Position numbers and translations under genes: made by a program. Shown here piece by piece: positions 1 through 7,600 of a DNA stretch of 9,711 bases. Origin of the DNA: an uncultured Thermomicrobiales bacterium (GTDB lineage: Bacteria > Chloroflexota > Chloroflexia > Thermomicrobiales > Thermomicrobiaceae); contig CALAGB010000166.1 of NCBI GenBank assembly GCA_937891245.1, positions 1 through 9,711 of the forward strand. The letters are read 5' to 3'. Numbering within the stretch: the stretch's first letter is position 1; each line of letters starts with the position of its first letter. The notes below the pieces were generated by a model, which was not told the DNA's origin, made no database searches, and was given only the letters and a program-made list of their open reading frames with translations.

Positions 1-1023
1 GACGCCGAGCTCACACGCCGCATCGGCATCATGGATACCCACAACGACTTCGCCATCGGCATCCTCAAGGAACGGCAGAACGGTAATCACGATTCGCTCG
101 GCGAGTACTGGATTCCGCAGTTTCGCGCGGGTGGCGTGAGCGTCACGACCTGCCCCGTGTTCATCCCGGATATTCATCTGCCCGATGGAGCGCTCCGCTT
201 CACGATCCAGGTAATCGATGCGCTCTTCCAGGAGATCGAGGAAAACCACGACGAAATTGAGCTGGCGCGCACGTACGACGATGTCGTGCGCATCACCGAA
301 CGCGGGAAAATCGCGGCGATCCTCGCCTTTGAAGGCGCCGAGATGCTGGGGCAGGACCTGGCGGCGCTGCGCCTCTTCTACCAGCTTGGCCTGCGCATGC
401 TCTCCTTCGCCTGGATGCGACGCACGCTCTTCGGCGATGGCACCTGGGAGAACGACTCACGCGGCGGCCTGACCCGCCTCGGCAAAGCCGCCGTGCGGGA
501 GGTCAACCGGCTCGGCATCATCATGGACATCTCACACGCCTCGGATCAGACCGCCTGGGACATCCTGCACACATCGACGGCGCCGGTTATCGCCAGCCAT
601 TCCAACGCCCGCGCACTCCATCCACACCTGCGCAACGTGACCGACGACATGATCCGCGCCATCGCCGCCTCGGGTGGCGTGGTCAGCGCCGTCGCCGTCT
701 CCGGCTTCATCACCGATGGCGTGCCGACGATCGCCAAATGGGTCGACCACATCGATCACATCGTGCAACTGGTCGGGATCGACCACGCCGGCATCGGCGC
801 CGACTTCTACGACCACCTCGCCAAAATCGACGCCGGACCGATGATCGCCGATTGGTCGCCCGAGCCGCTCATGCAGCAGCCGCACCCCTTCACCGGCATG
901 CTCGGCCCGGAAGACCTACCCGGCCTCACCGCCGAACTGCTCCGTCGTGGCTACACCGAACCCGACCTGCGCAAGATCTATCACGAGAACTACTACCGCG
1001 TAATGGCCGAAGTGATGCGCTGA
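1..1023 (+). CDS. M19 family dipeptidase (membrane/renal dipeptidase-like), 5' end outside window
   Basis: Zinc-dependent peptidase of family M19, which hydrolyses dipeptides and sometimes related amides. The frame is open from base 1, and the ten codons before the first ATG (base 31) read ELTRRIGI-like sequence ahead of the metal motif. Family members normally have such residues there, so I treat the gene as running in from the left rather than starting at 31. Counting from that ATG, visible family landmarks are: DTHND with metal ligands His4 and Asp6; the bridging Glu101 in AFEGAE; His169 in DISHAS; His190 in ASHSNARALHPHLRN with the conserved Arg201; and Asp257 in GIGADFYD. All catalytic positions I would expect are present, and the visible length (340 codons) is nearly the full family size. 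There is no signal peptide in the visible part, so it is probably cytoplasmic. Substrate cannot be told from sequence. The family call is secure. Confidence 0.9.
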   Translation, partial: DAELTRRIGIMDTHNDFAIGILKERQNGNHDSLGEYWIPQFRAGGVSVTTCPVFIPDIHLPDGALRFTIQVIDALFQEIEENHDEIELARTYDDVVRITERGKIAAILAFEGAEMLGQDLAALRLFYQLGLRMLSFAWMRRTLFGDGTWENDSRGGLTRLGKAAVREVNRLGIIMDISHASDQTAWDILHTSTAPVIASHSNARALHPHLRNVTDDMIRAIAASGGVVSAVAVSGFITDGVPTIAKWVDHIDHIVQLVGIDHAGIGADFYDHLAKIDAGPMIADWSPEPLMQQPHPFTGMLGPEDLPGLTAELLRRGYTEPDLRKIYHENYYRVMAEVMR

Positions 1024-1073
1024 AGACGACTGGCAGATGACATTGCGGTAACGGGAATGGATGGGCAGGATTA

Positions 1074-1090
1074 GAGGAGGAATCATGTAA
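1074..1090 (+). promoter_or_regulatory. Strong Shine-Dalgarno followed by a start-stop minimal ORF (ATG TAA)
   Basis: GAGGAGG at 1074-1080 is the strongest ribosome binding site in the window. Four bases later comes ATG at 1085-1087, directly followed by TAA at 1088-1090. In the same frame an ATG lies at 1094 and another at 1112. The strong site therefore serves either a degenerate start-stop codon pair or, at a long 13-base spacing, the ATG at 1094. It may be a relic of a longer start that acquired a stop, or a ribosome-loading element ahead of the antitoxin gene. The sequence facts are direct; the role is inferred. Confidence 0.4.
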
Positions 1091-1111
1091 GAAATGAAGA
1101 CGGAGCCGAGT

Positions 1112-1354
1112 ATGTTAACGCGTTATATCGAGGCAGCGATGAAGCACGCGCGCTATAAGTGGCTCTCAAGGGAAGACGGGTACTACAGCGAAATCCCAGA
1201 ATTGCCCGGAGTATGGGCAACGGGATCAACCGAGCAAGCCTGTGCGGAAGAACTCCAAGAGGTCCTGGAGGATTGGATCTCGCTTGGACTCGCTCTGCAG
1301 CACGAGTTCCCGACTATTGACGGTGTAACCATTGACATTCACGCGGTTGCCTGA
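1112..1354 (+). CDS. hicB: HicB-like type II antitoxin (short form, no DNA-binding tail)
   Basis: About 80 residues of the HicB/UPF0150 family, antitoxins that bind and neutralise HicA mRNA-interferase toxins. The recognisable core is MLTRYIEAAM at the N-terminus, then YYSEIPELPGVWATG, an amphipathic helix with EELQEVLEDWI, and a closing FPTIDGV strand. This is the partial RNase H-like fold of the short HicB type, with no C-terminal HTH or ribbon-helix-helix. I prefer the ATG at 1112 because family members start at M-L-T-x-Y-I and GGAG at 1102-1105 lies six bases upstream. The ATG at 1094 would add six residues and has only the distant GAGGAGG. The stop codon overlaps the next ATG (TGATG), the coupling expected for a hicBA pair in this order, but the toxin frame downstream is broken. 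The antitoxin thus appears orphaned here. Confidence 0.8.
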   Translation: MLTRYIEAAMKHARYKWLSREDGYYSEIPELPGVWATGSTEQACAEELQEVLEDWISLGLALQHEFPTIDGVTIDIHAVA

Positions 1355-1430
1355 TGCCGCGGTTCGGGCCGAGTGGAAGACGACAACTCATCAACGCGCT
1401 CCCGAAATTGGTTTCATTGGCCCAATCAGC
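1354..1430 (+). pseudogene. hicA: Frameshifted, truncated HicA toxin remnant
   Basis: The ATG at 1354 overlaps the hicB stop codon. It opens with MPRFGPSGRRQLINALPKL, which closely matches the N-terminus I know from HicA toxins of this subgroup (MPRFGP-x-x-RR-x-LI-x-x-L-x-x-LGF). In frame the match then stops and the ORF ends at a TGA at 1465-1467 after 37 codons. In the -1 frame from 1410 the match resumes as GFIGPIS, where intact toxins have GF-E-GPYSGG. Loss of a single G near 1410 would explain this. Beyond about 1430 neither frame shows the conserved catalytic His region (GGKHQFM) or the C-terminal half, and the -1 frame stops at 1500-1502. I infer a decayed toxin whose 3' half is deleted or replaced. 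A sequencing error alone would not restore the missing part. Confidence 0.55.
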
Positions 1431-1531
1431 GATACTCCCCTTCTTGACGCTCGCCCCATGGCCGTGACAGACTGCGAGGCGCCGCGGGGCGCGGTTCGCT
1501 GAGCGCGCGTCAGAAACGAGTTCGGTCGCCA

Positions 1532-2761
1532 ATGGCCTTCACGTCGATACGCCGCAATCTGTCACGCGATATCCTCGAACTCTGTCTACTCATCTGCATC
1601 ATTGACGCCGTTTCGGGAATCCTCTCGCCGACCTTTTCCCTTTTCGCCGAAAACCTCGGCGTCTCGCTGGCGCTGCTCGGCATTATCATCACCGTCGGTG
1701 GCCTCACGCAGTTGATCGTCGCGCTCCCCTTCGGGGTCCTGTCGGACCGGATCGGCCGGCCGACGATGTTGGTTGGCGGCGTCTGCGCCTTCGCCCTCTG
1801 CCTCTTCACGGCCGCCTTCGCCGGTGGTCCGGCCCTCCTGTTCACGTCGCGTGTGCTCTACGGCATCGGCGGCGTCGCGACCTTTTCAATCGGCGCCGGT
1901 TATCTCGGCGATATCACGACGCGCGAACAACGCCCGTTCGCCTTCGGCCTCTACACCAGCGCCATGGGTTTCGGCTTCGCGGTCGGCCCATTCGCCGGCG
2001 CGCGGCTCGTCGACCGCTACGACGCCCGCACCGCGTATATCGTGGGCGGACTGCTGGCGCTGGTGGGACTCGCGCTCGCGCTGCGTATCCTGCGGTCAGC
2101 CAATCGACGGAAAGGCGCGCTGGTTATGCGTCGGGCCAGCGGGCTCGGCAATATCCGGGGCATTCTCGGACAGCATGATCTAATGCTCGTCACTTTTGGC
2201 AACATGTTGATGAGCATCGCCTTCGCGGGCGGTGTGACGACCTTCTTCCCGATCTACGCCGACGACTTGCTCATCTCACAGGCCGCCATCGGCTCGATGT
2301 TCGCGCTACGGGCGCTCGTCTCCACGCTCGGTCGTGTCCCGAACGGCATGATCTCGCGCTCGTTCGGCAGCCAACCAGTCATGCTGAGCGCCCTGCTAAT
2401 CGATACGCTGGTGATGTTCGCGATCGGCCACACCACCAATCCGACGCTTCTGATGTCGCTGCTGGCGATCGAGGGGCTTGCCTTCGGCGCCTATCTCGTC
2501 TCGGGTCAAACCTATGTTGCCGACCACACGAGCTTCGAAAATCGGGGCGCTGCCGTCGGCGTCTATTCAACCGCGTCGAGTCTCGGCAGTACGATCGCAC
2601 CACTGGTACTCGGATTCATCGCCTCGGCATACGGCGTGCGTTTAGTCTTCACTGTTACCGGGGCAGTCCTTGCCCTTGGTCTGTTCTGTTCGGTTGTCGG
2701 CTATCTCGTTCTGGCACGCACGAATACGCGAGCGCTCGCCCCCGAATCCGCTGATTCGTAG
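1532..2761 (+). CDS. MFS transporter (12-TM, drug/small-solute efflux-like)
   Basis: A 409-residue major facilitator superfamily permease of the inner membrane, at the family's usual length. Hydrophobic segments follow in the expected spacing, from LELCLLICIIDAVSGIL near residue 15 to the last pair around 355-395. MFS motif A sits between TM2 and TM3 as GVLSDRIGRP (residues 68-77, with Asp72 and Arg73/Arg76). A degenerate equivalent lies in the second half around LGRVPNGMISRSFGS (266-280). A glycine-rich segment with GFGFAVGPFAG (146-156) resembles motif C, which is typical of antiporter branches, so efflux is more likely than uptake. Residues 187-215 form the polar central loop, and the C-terminal tail is short. 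The ATG at 1532 lacks a good Shine-Dalgarno, but the first TM follows at a normal distance. Substrate unknown; the family call is secure. Confidence 0.88.
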   Translation: MAFTSIRRNLSRDILELCLLICIIDAVSGILSPTFSLFAENLGVSLALLGIIITVGGLTQLIVALPFGVLSDRIGRPTMLVGGVCAFALCLFTAAFAGGPALLFTSRVLYGIGGVATFSIGAGYLGDITTREQRPFAFGLYTSAMGFGFAVGPFAGARLVDRYDARTAYIVGGLLALVGLALALRILRSANRRKGALVMRRASGLGNIRGILGQHDLMLVTFGNMLMSIAFAGGVTTFFPIYADDLLISQAAIGSMFALRALVSTLGRVPNGMISRSFGSQPVMLSALLIDTLVMFAIGHTTNPTLLMSLLAIEGLAFGAYLVSGQTYVADHTSFENRGAAVGVYSTASSLGSTIAPLVLGFIASAYGVRLVFTVTGAVLALGLFCSVVGYLVLARTNTRALAPESADS

Positions 2762-2799
2762 ACCAACGTACTGTTGAAGGGTTGCGGGGCCCGGGCAAA

Positions 2800-2848
2800 A
2801 GTACGGATTTCCCTGTGTCGAGGCACACATTCACGATAGTGTTTGTTG
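2800..2848 (+). promoter_or_regulatory. Bipartite upstream element, copy 1 (putative operator plus -10 region)
   Basis: AGTACGGATTTCCCT at 2800-2814 and TAGTGTTTGTTG at 2837-2848 lie upstream of the smaller surface-protein gene. The same two blocks occur upstream of the larger paralogue (4495-4509 and 4532-4543), differing by one base each, with an identical start-to-start offset of 37 bases. An ACATTC also lies between them in both copies. TAGTGT could serve as a -10 hexamer, placing the first block just upstream of or overlapping the -35 region, as for an activator site. That reading is an inference; the conservation is directly visible. From the first block to the chosen GTG is 170 bases. 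The region between MFS and this gene otherwise shows nothing I can name. Confidence 0.55.
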
Positions 2849-2969
2849 TAATGGACACATGCGGCCACCGCGTGGCTGGTCGAAGCTGCTTCGCGATCGA
2901 TCCGCGATGCTCAGACATGGAGTCTAGCGCAGCGGGTGATCCCTACAATCAGCGCGATTGGGGAGCATC

Positions 2970-4370
2970 GTGATCCACTTTGACGATCGCAACGCAGGCA
3001 AGGTGGAAAAGGCGATCAACCGGGCGGTCACCGCGTTCGCGATCATCGTCTTCCCGCTCTCATTACTCGCGACGATCGCCGTCATCAGCCAGACCGACAT
3101 CTTCCAGCCCGGTCCCCGGATGGAGCCGAATCCTCCAAAACTCTCGGCCCAAAATTGGACACCTCCCATCCTCGAAAACGCACTGACCAACGATGGTGAC
3201 ACGCAACCGACACCGTCGCCGGACGCGCGACAAGCAGGGGTTGCGCGGCTCAGGACGCCGGGCGCGTCGTCCGGCACGACCGCTTTGCCGACGCCCACCG
3301 TGACCCCCACGGCGACGCCTCCCGGCGCGCCCTTCGCGATATTCGACGACGCGCTCGCAAGCGGATGGTCCAACCATTCGTGGGGGGCATCAGTCAACTT
3401 CGCGGACACGAATCCGGTCTATTCCGGTTTGCACACAATCCGCTATACCGCCACCAGCGGGTGGGCCGGTCTCGATCTGCATGCGGCCAACGCGATCGAC
3501 AGCGCCAACTACCGGCAACTTCGATTCGCGATGCAGGCGACACAGGCCGGCCAGCAGTTTGCCGTCTATCTCCGCGACGCAAGCGGTACCACCTTGACGA
3601 AGGTGCCGCTGGAGAACTACGGCGGCACCCCGCCGACCGGCACCTGGAAGATCTACACCATTCCGCTCAGCGACCTCGGCGCCAGCAACGTCACGCTGGG
3701 CGACGTCGTCTTCCATGAATGGAGCGGCAAGGCCCAGCCTCCGATCTACATCGACTCGATCCAGCTCACCAACGATCCCATCACGGCGGCACCGACCCCG
3801 ACGTCGGTTCCTCCGACGCCCACGCCGACTCAAACTCCGCCACCGACACCCACACCAACACCGACCGCGACCGCGACACCAACCGTCGTACCGACGCCAA
3901 CCCCGGAACCGAGCGGATCGCTGACGATCTATGACGATGCCTTCGCCGGTGGTTGGGATACGGCGCAATCATGGGATGCGACGATTGACCCGAACAACAC
4001 GCATTCGGTCTACGCCGGCTCGAAATCGATTAGCTATACGGCCAACAGCGGTTGGGCGGGTCTTCAGCTCTGGAACGTGACCGGCATCGACACCTCGCGC
4101 TTCAGAGCCCTGCGCTTCGCACTCCACGCGACACAATCGAGCGAGCCGTTCGCCATCTACCTGCGCACCTCCGATTACGTCAATCTCACTCATCCGATTC
4201 CGCTGTCACAATTCGGCGGCTACCCCAACTCCAAAGGCTGGACCGTCTACACGATCCCACTGTCCGCCCTCAACGCGAGCAATGTCACGCTTGGCGGCAT
4301 CACCATCCACGACTGGAGCGACAGCGCTCAGCCGGCCATCTACGTCGATTCGATCGAACTGCTGCCGTAG
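2970..4370 (+). CDS. Modular surface protein: N-terminal membrane segment plus two beta-sandwich-like modules (B, C) on TP-rich linkers
   Basis: A 466-residue protein that I do not recognise by name. I chose GTG 2970 because GGGGAG sits four bases upstream and the paralogue starts the same way (GTG ATA); a TTG at 2958 would add four residues. Order of parts: basic N-terminus; one hydrophobic segment (about 22-43, core FPLSLLATIAVISQT), a signal peptide or membrane anchor; a polar stretch with NWTPPILEN; a TP linker; module B (about 122-267, with IFDDALASGW, GWAGLDLHA, FAVYLRD, NYGGTPP, YTIPLSDLGA); a TP/TQTPPP linker (274-318); module C (about 315-466, with IYDDAF, GWAGLQLWN, FAIYLR, SDYVNL, HDWSDSAQPAIYVDSI). 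The repeated aromatic positions and ending in xIYxDSI suggest jelly-roll modules like carbohydrate-binding domains of secreted glycosidases, but binding is not shown. There is no catalytic domain and no C-terminal anchor signal. Extracytoplasmic location is likely. It is the enzyme-free relative of the next gene. Confidence 0.8.
   Translation: MIHFDDRNAGKVEKAINRAVTAFAIIVFPLSLLATIAVISQTDIFQPGPRMEPNPPKLSAQNWTPPILENALTNDGDTQPTPSPDARQAGVARLRTPGASSGTTALPTPTVTPTATPPGAPFAIFDDALASGWSNHSWGASVNFADTNPVYSGLHTIRYTATSGWAGLDLHAANAIDSANYRQLRFAMQATQAGQQFAVYLRDASGTTLTKVPLENYGGTPPTGTWKIYTIPLSDLGASNVTLGDVVFHEWSGKAQPPIYIDSIQLTNDPITAAPTPTSVPPTPTPTQTPPPTPTPTPTATATPTVVPTPTPEPSGSLTIYDDAFAGGWDTAQSWDATIDPNNTHSVYAGSKSISYTANSGWAGLQLWNVTGIDTSRFRALRFALHATQSSEPFAIYLRTSDYVNLTHPIPLSQFGGYPNSKGWTVYTIPLSALNASNVTLGGITIHDWSDSAQPAIYVDSIELLP
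3909..4370 (+). repeat. Module C coding repeat, copy 1 (copy 2 at 7471-7938)
   Basis: The last module of the smaller surface protein is repeated as the last module of the larger one. A hand alignment gives about 105 identical residues of about 151. At the DNA level the first 23 bases of each copy (3909-3931 and 7471-7493) are identical save for the ends I could not extend by eye, after which silent differences accumulate. The preceding B modules (about 3333-3770 and 6838-7285) are related at about 86 of 145 residues. Order and orientation are the same in both genes. Confidence 0.75.
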
Positions 4371-4385
4371 CGTCCGGCCGGACGC
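4370..4385 (+). terminator. Perfect 16-bp palindrome at the stop codon, possible hairpin
   Basis: GCGTCCGGCCGGACGC begins at the last base of the TAG stop and is a perfect palindrome. It can form a six-pair stem with a GGCC loop. There is no T-run after it, so it is not a standard intrinsic terminator. It may slow or protect the 3' end, or be a chance GC palindrome. Confidence 0.3.
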
Positions 4386-4460
4386 CCACCTGATCTGATA
4401 TCGGCGCAGGCACCGTCGTGTGCAATCACTGACCCGAAATCCGTCGCTGCGTAGCCCGAA

Positions 4461-4543
4461 AGTACGGTCTTCGGTGCTCATTTCCTAGCCTGAGAGTACG
4501 TATTTCCCTATTCCGGAACATTCTTTCCTTTTAGTGTTGGTTG
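4461..4543 (+). promoter_or_regulatory. Bipartite upstream element, copy 2, with an extra half-like site
   Basis: AGTACGTATTTCCCT (4495-4509) and TAGTGTTGGTTG (4532-4543) repeat the element found upstream of the smaller paralogue, with the same 37-base offset; the first block lies 165 bases before the GTG start (170 in copy 1). A weaker relative, AGTACGGTCTTCGGT, lies at 4461-4475, 34 bases upstream of the main site, so a regulator might bind twice here. Sequence between the second block and the start codon does not align with the other copy, which makes a merely recent duplication a poorer explanation than conserved function. The regulator is unknown and no candidate is encoded in the window. 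Confidence 0.55.
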
Positions 4544-4659
4544 CGAGGAGCGATATCTGTTGCCTCGTGCGACGATGCCGCGTTCCGATCTGGTGATTCC
4601 CGTCCCTGGCTACGGGGTGAGCTGCAGCTGAGACCGGCTCTGAGATGGAGTGAGGCACC

Positions 4660-7600
4660 GTGATACGTCGACTCCGCCGCATGTTCGGCACCTTCGCCCT
4701 CGTCGTTTTGCCGTTGTCGCTCCTGGCGACCGTGGTGTTCGTCAGCCAGACCGGCGCGGCCGGCAGCACCACCACGAGCACCGACATCGCTCAGGAGAAT
4801 CGCAAGGCTGGCACGACCAGCTGGCAGTCATCAATCCTGAAAAACGTCAAGACGGGCGAAGAGGAAGAAGAGCAAGAGCCCAACCAATTGGGCCAGAAGG
4901 AACGGAGCGCCAGCTCCCAACTGGTGGCGCCGGCCTATGTTCCGAACGAAATCAGCGGCTACGCCAGCGCCACCAGTGTGAATCGCGGCCAGCCGATCAC
5001 GCTCTATGTCAGCACCTCCGCCCCCAGATACACGATCGACATCTATCGCATGGGCTATTACGACGGCGCGGGTGCCCGCCTGATCCAAAGCTTCCCGGCG
5101 CTCACCGGCCAGAATCAGCCGGTGCCGCCGATGGACTCGCAAACACACATGGTCGACGCGAACTGGCAGCCGTCGCTCGTCCTGCAAACCGGGTCCGACT
5201 GGGTCAGCGGCGCCTATCTCGGCAAGCTGACCGCCAGCGATGGCAAGGTGAGCTACCTCACCTTCGCCGTCCGCGACGACAGCTCCACGGCTTCCATCCT
5301 CTATCAGCTGGCCGTGAATACCTGGCAGGCATACAACGGCTGGGGCGGCGCCTCGCTCTACGATTTCAACTCACCGATCGGCCGTGCCTCGAAGGTTTCC
5401 TACAACCGGCCGTACGACGGCACCGGCGCCGATGGCTTCTTCAACGGCGATTTGAACATGATCATGTTCCTCGAAAAGCAGAGCTATAGCGTCACCTACG
5501 CCACCAGCGTCGACGTCCAGTCCAACCCGAACCTGCTCAACGGTCACCAGATGTTTCTCTCGAGCTTCCACGACGAATACTGGTCGAAGCAGATGCGCGA
5601 TCACGTCACGAGCTGGCGCGATCAGGGGAAGAGCATCGCCTTCTTCGATTCGAATAACATCTACTGGCAGGTTCGCTTCGAACCCTCGGCGGCTGGCGTC
5701 GCCAATCGCACGATTATCTGCTACAAGGACGCCTCGCTCGACCCGATGGCGACGACCAATCCTTCGCAGACAACCGTGAACTGGCGCGACGCGCCGGTGA
5801 ACCAGCCGGAAAACGCGCTGCTCGGAGCGATGTACGAGGGCAACTGGTCGAGCTGGGATCAAAGCTATCCCTGGATCGTGCAAAATGCCGACTCGTGGGT
5901 CTACGCCGGTACCGGCCTCAAGAATGGCGACGCCATTCCCGGTGTCGTTGGCTACGAGTACGACAAAGTCTGGAACAACGGTCAGACTCCAGCCAATCTG
6001 ACGGTGCTCTCGAATTCACCGGTTGTTGCCTTTGGCGAAAACTCCTTCTCGAATGGGGTGATCTATCAGGCAGCGAGCGGCGCCTGGGTCTTCAATGCCG
6101 GCACCAACTACTGGCCCTGGAAGCTGATCGATTCCGCCTTCATTCAGAAGGGGGCAAACGCCTCGATCCAGCGCATCACGATGAACATTCTCAACCGGAT
6201 GACCGGAGGCGCCCCCACGTCGACGCCGACTGCCACGGCCACGCCAGGGCCGGTCAGCTACACGATCTATGACGACTCGCTCAACTTCTCCTGGTACGAC
6301 GGCTCGTGGGACACCGCGATCAATATGGACGTGACCAACCCCGTCTACGATGGAAACTACGCCATCTCGGAGACGCCGCAGGCCGGTTGGTCCGGCTTCG
6401 AGGTGCGCACCGACTCGGCACCGAACACGGCACCGTATAGCGCGCTGCAATTCGCTGCCCGCTCGACCGTCGATGGCCAGCGCCTCGCCGTCTACCTGGA
6501 GTCGAAGGACGGCACGATCAACACGATCGTGCCGCTCGATAAGCACGGCGGCTTTCCGGTCGCCAGCGCCTGGACGCTCTATACAATCCCGCTCAGCGAT
6601 CTCGGCGCCACCAACATATCGCTCGGCGGTGTCGCCTTCCACAACTGGAGCGGCAACCCGCAACCGGCCATCTACCTCGATGACATCAAGCTGATCGGCT
6701 CCGCCGGGACGACCACGCCGACGCCGACCGCGACCGTGACGACAACGCCCACAGCCACGCCGTCGCCGACGAGTACGGCGACCGCCACCGCGACGACGAC
6801 CCCGACCGTCACACCGACCCAAACCCCGCCGCCGGGCAAGACGTTTGATGTCTATGCCGACGCGATACCAAGCGGCTGGTGGGATCAATCGTGGGACGCG
6901 ACGCTCAACTACGCCGCGACGAATCCGGTCTACACCGGCACGAAATCGATCAGTTACACGGCGACCGCCGGTTGGGCGGGTCTGGATATTCACGCCGGAA
7001 CCAGCCTGAATACATCCGACTACACGCAGCTTCGACTCGCCGTACAAGCATCGCAAGCGAACGAGAAGTTTGCCGTCTACCTGCGCGATACGACCGGCGC
7101 CGGTCATACCGTCGTCCCGCTGGCCAACTATGGTGGCACACCCCCGGTTGGAAGCTGGACGGTCTACACCATCCCGCTGAGTGACCTGGGGGCCGGCAAC
7201 ATCGCGCTCGGCGACGTCGTCATTCACAACTGGACCGGCAGCGCGCAGGCCGTCATCTACGTCGATGCGATCCAATTCATCGGTAACTCGGGCAGCGGCA
7301 CGCCAACGCCGACACCCTCGCCAACTCCAAGCCCAACCGCGACGCCCAGCCCGACGCCCAGCCCGACGCCATCGCCGACGCCGAGCCCGACGGCGACACC
7401 GTCACCCACGCCCAGCCCGACGCCGAGTCCGACGCCGTCACCAACCCCGTCGCCCACCCCGACTTCCCCACCGAGCGGATCGCTGACGATCTACGACGAC
7501 GCCTTCGCCAGCGGCTGGAACGCATCGATGTCGTGGGATGCGACAGTCAATCCGAATAACAGTTCACCGGTCTATGCCGGATCGAAGTCCATCAGCTACA

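Noticed and set aside
2783..2799. Terminator after the MFS gene in TTGCGGGGCCCGGGCAA
   Set aside because: Only the four outer bases pair; the G and C runs do not form a proper stem, and no T-run follows.
2782..2973. 63-codon frame between the MFS and surface-protein genes
   Set aside because: It spans the conserved upstream element, has no ribosome binding site or recognisable sequence.
4495..4509. NarL-type (TACYYMT heptamer) binding site
   Set aside because: The resemblance covers only a few bases, and no NarL/LuxR-type regulator is encoded here, so the regulator class is left open.
4650..5489. 279-codon plus-strand frame overlapping the start of the large surface gene
   Set aside because: Arg/Gln/Pro-rich composition with no motif; the overlapping frame has a signal segment and a recognisable domain.
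6016..7275. 419-codon open frame on the minus strand
   Set aside because: It lies wholly inside the large surface-protein gene, is Arg/Gly/Val-rich without domains, and arises from GC-rich third positions and repeats on the other strand.
7257..7457. Minus-strand Gly-Val-Gly-Asp repeat protein
   Set aside because: It is the reverse reading of the PTPS linker repeat, with no start signal or independent support.
7297..7470. CRISPR-like periodic repeat
   Set aside because: Units are 6-12 bases, continuous, and in frame with a coding linker; there are no unique spacers.
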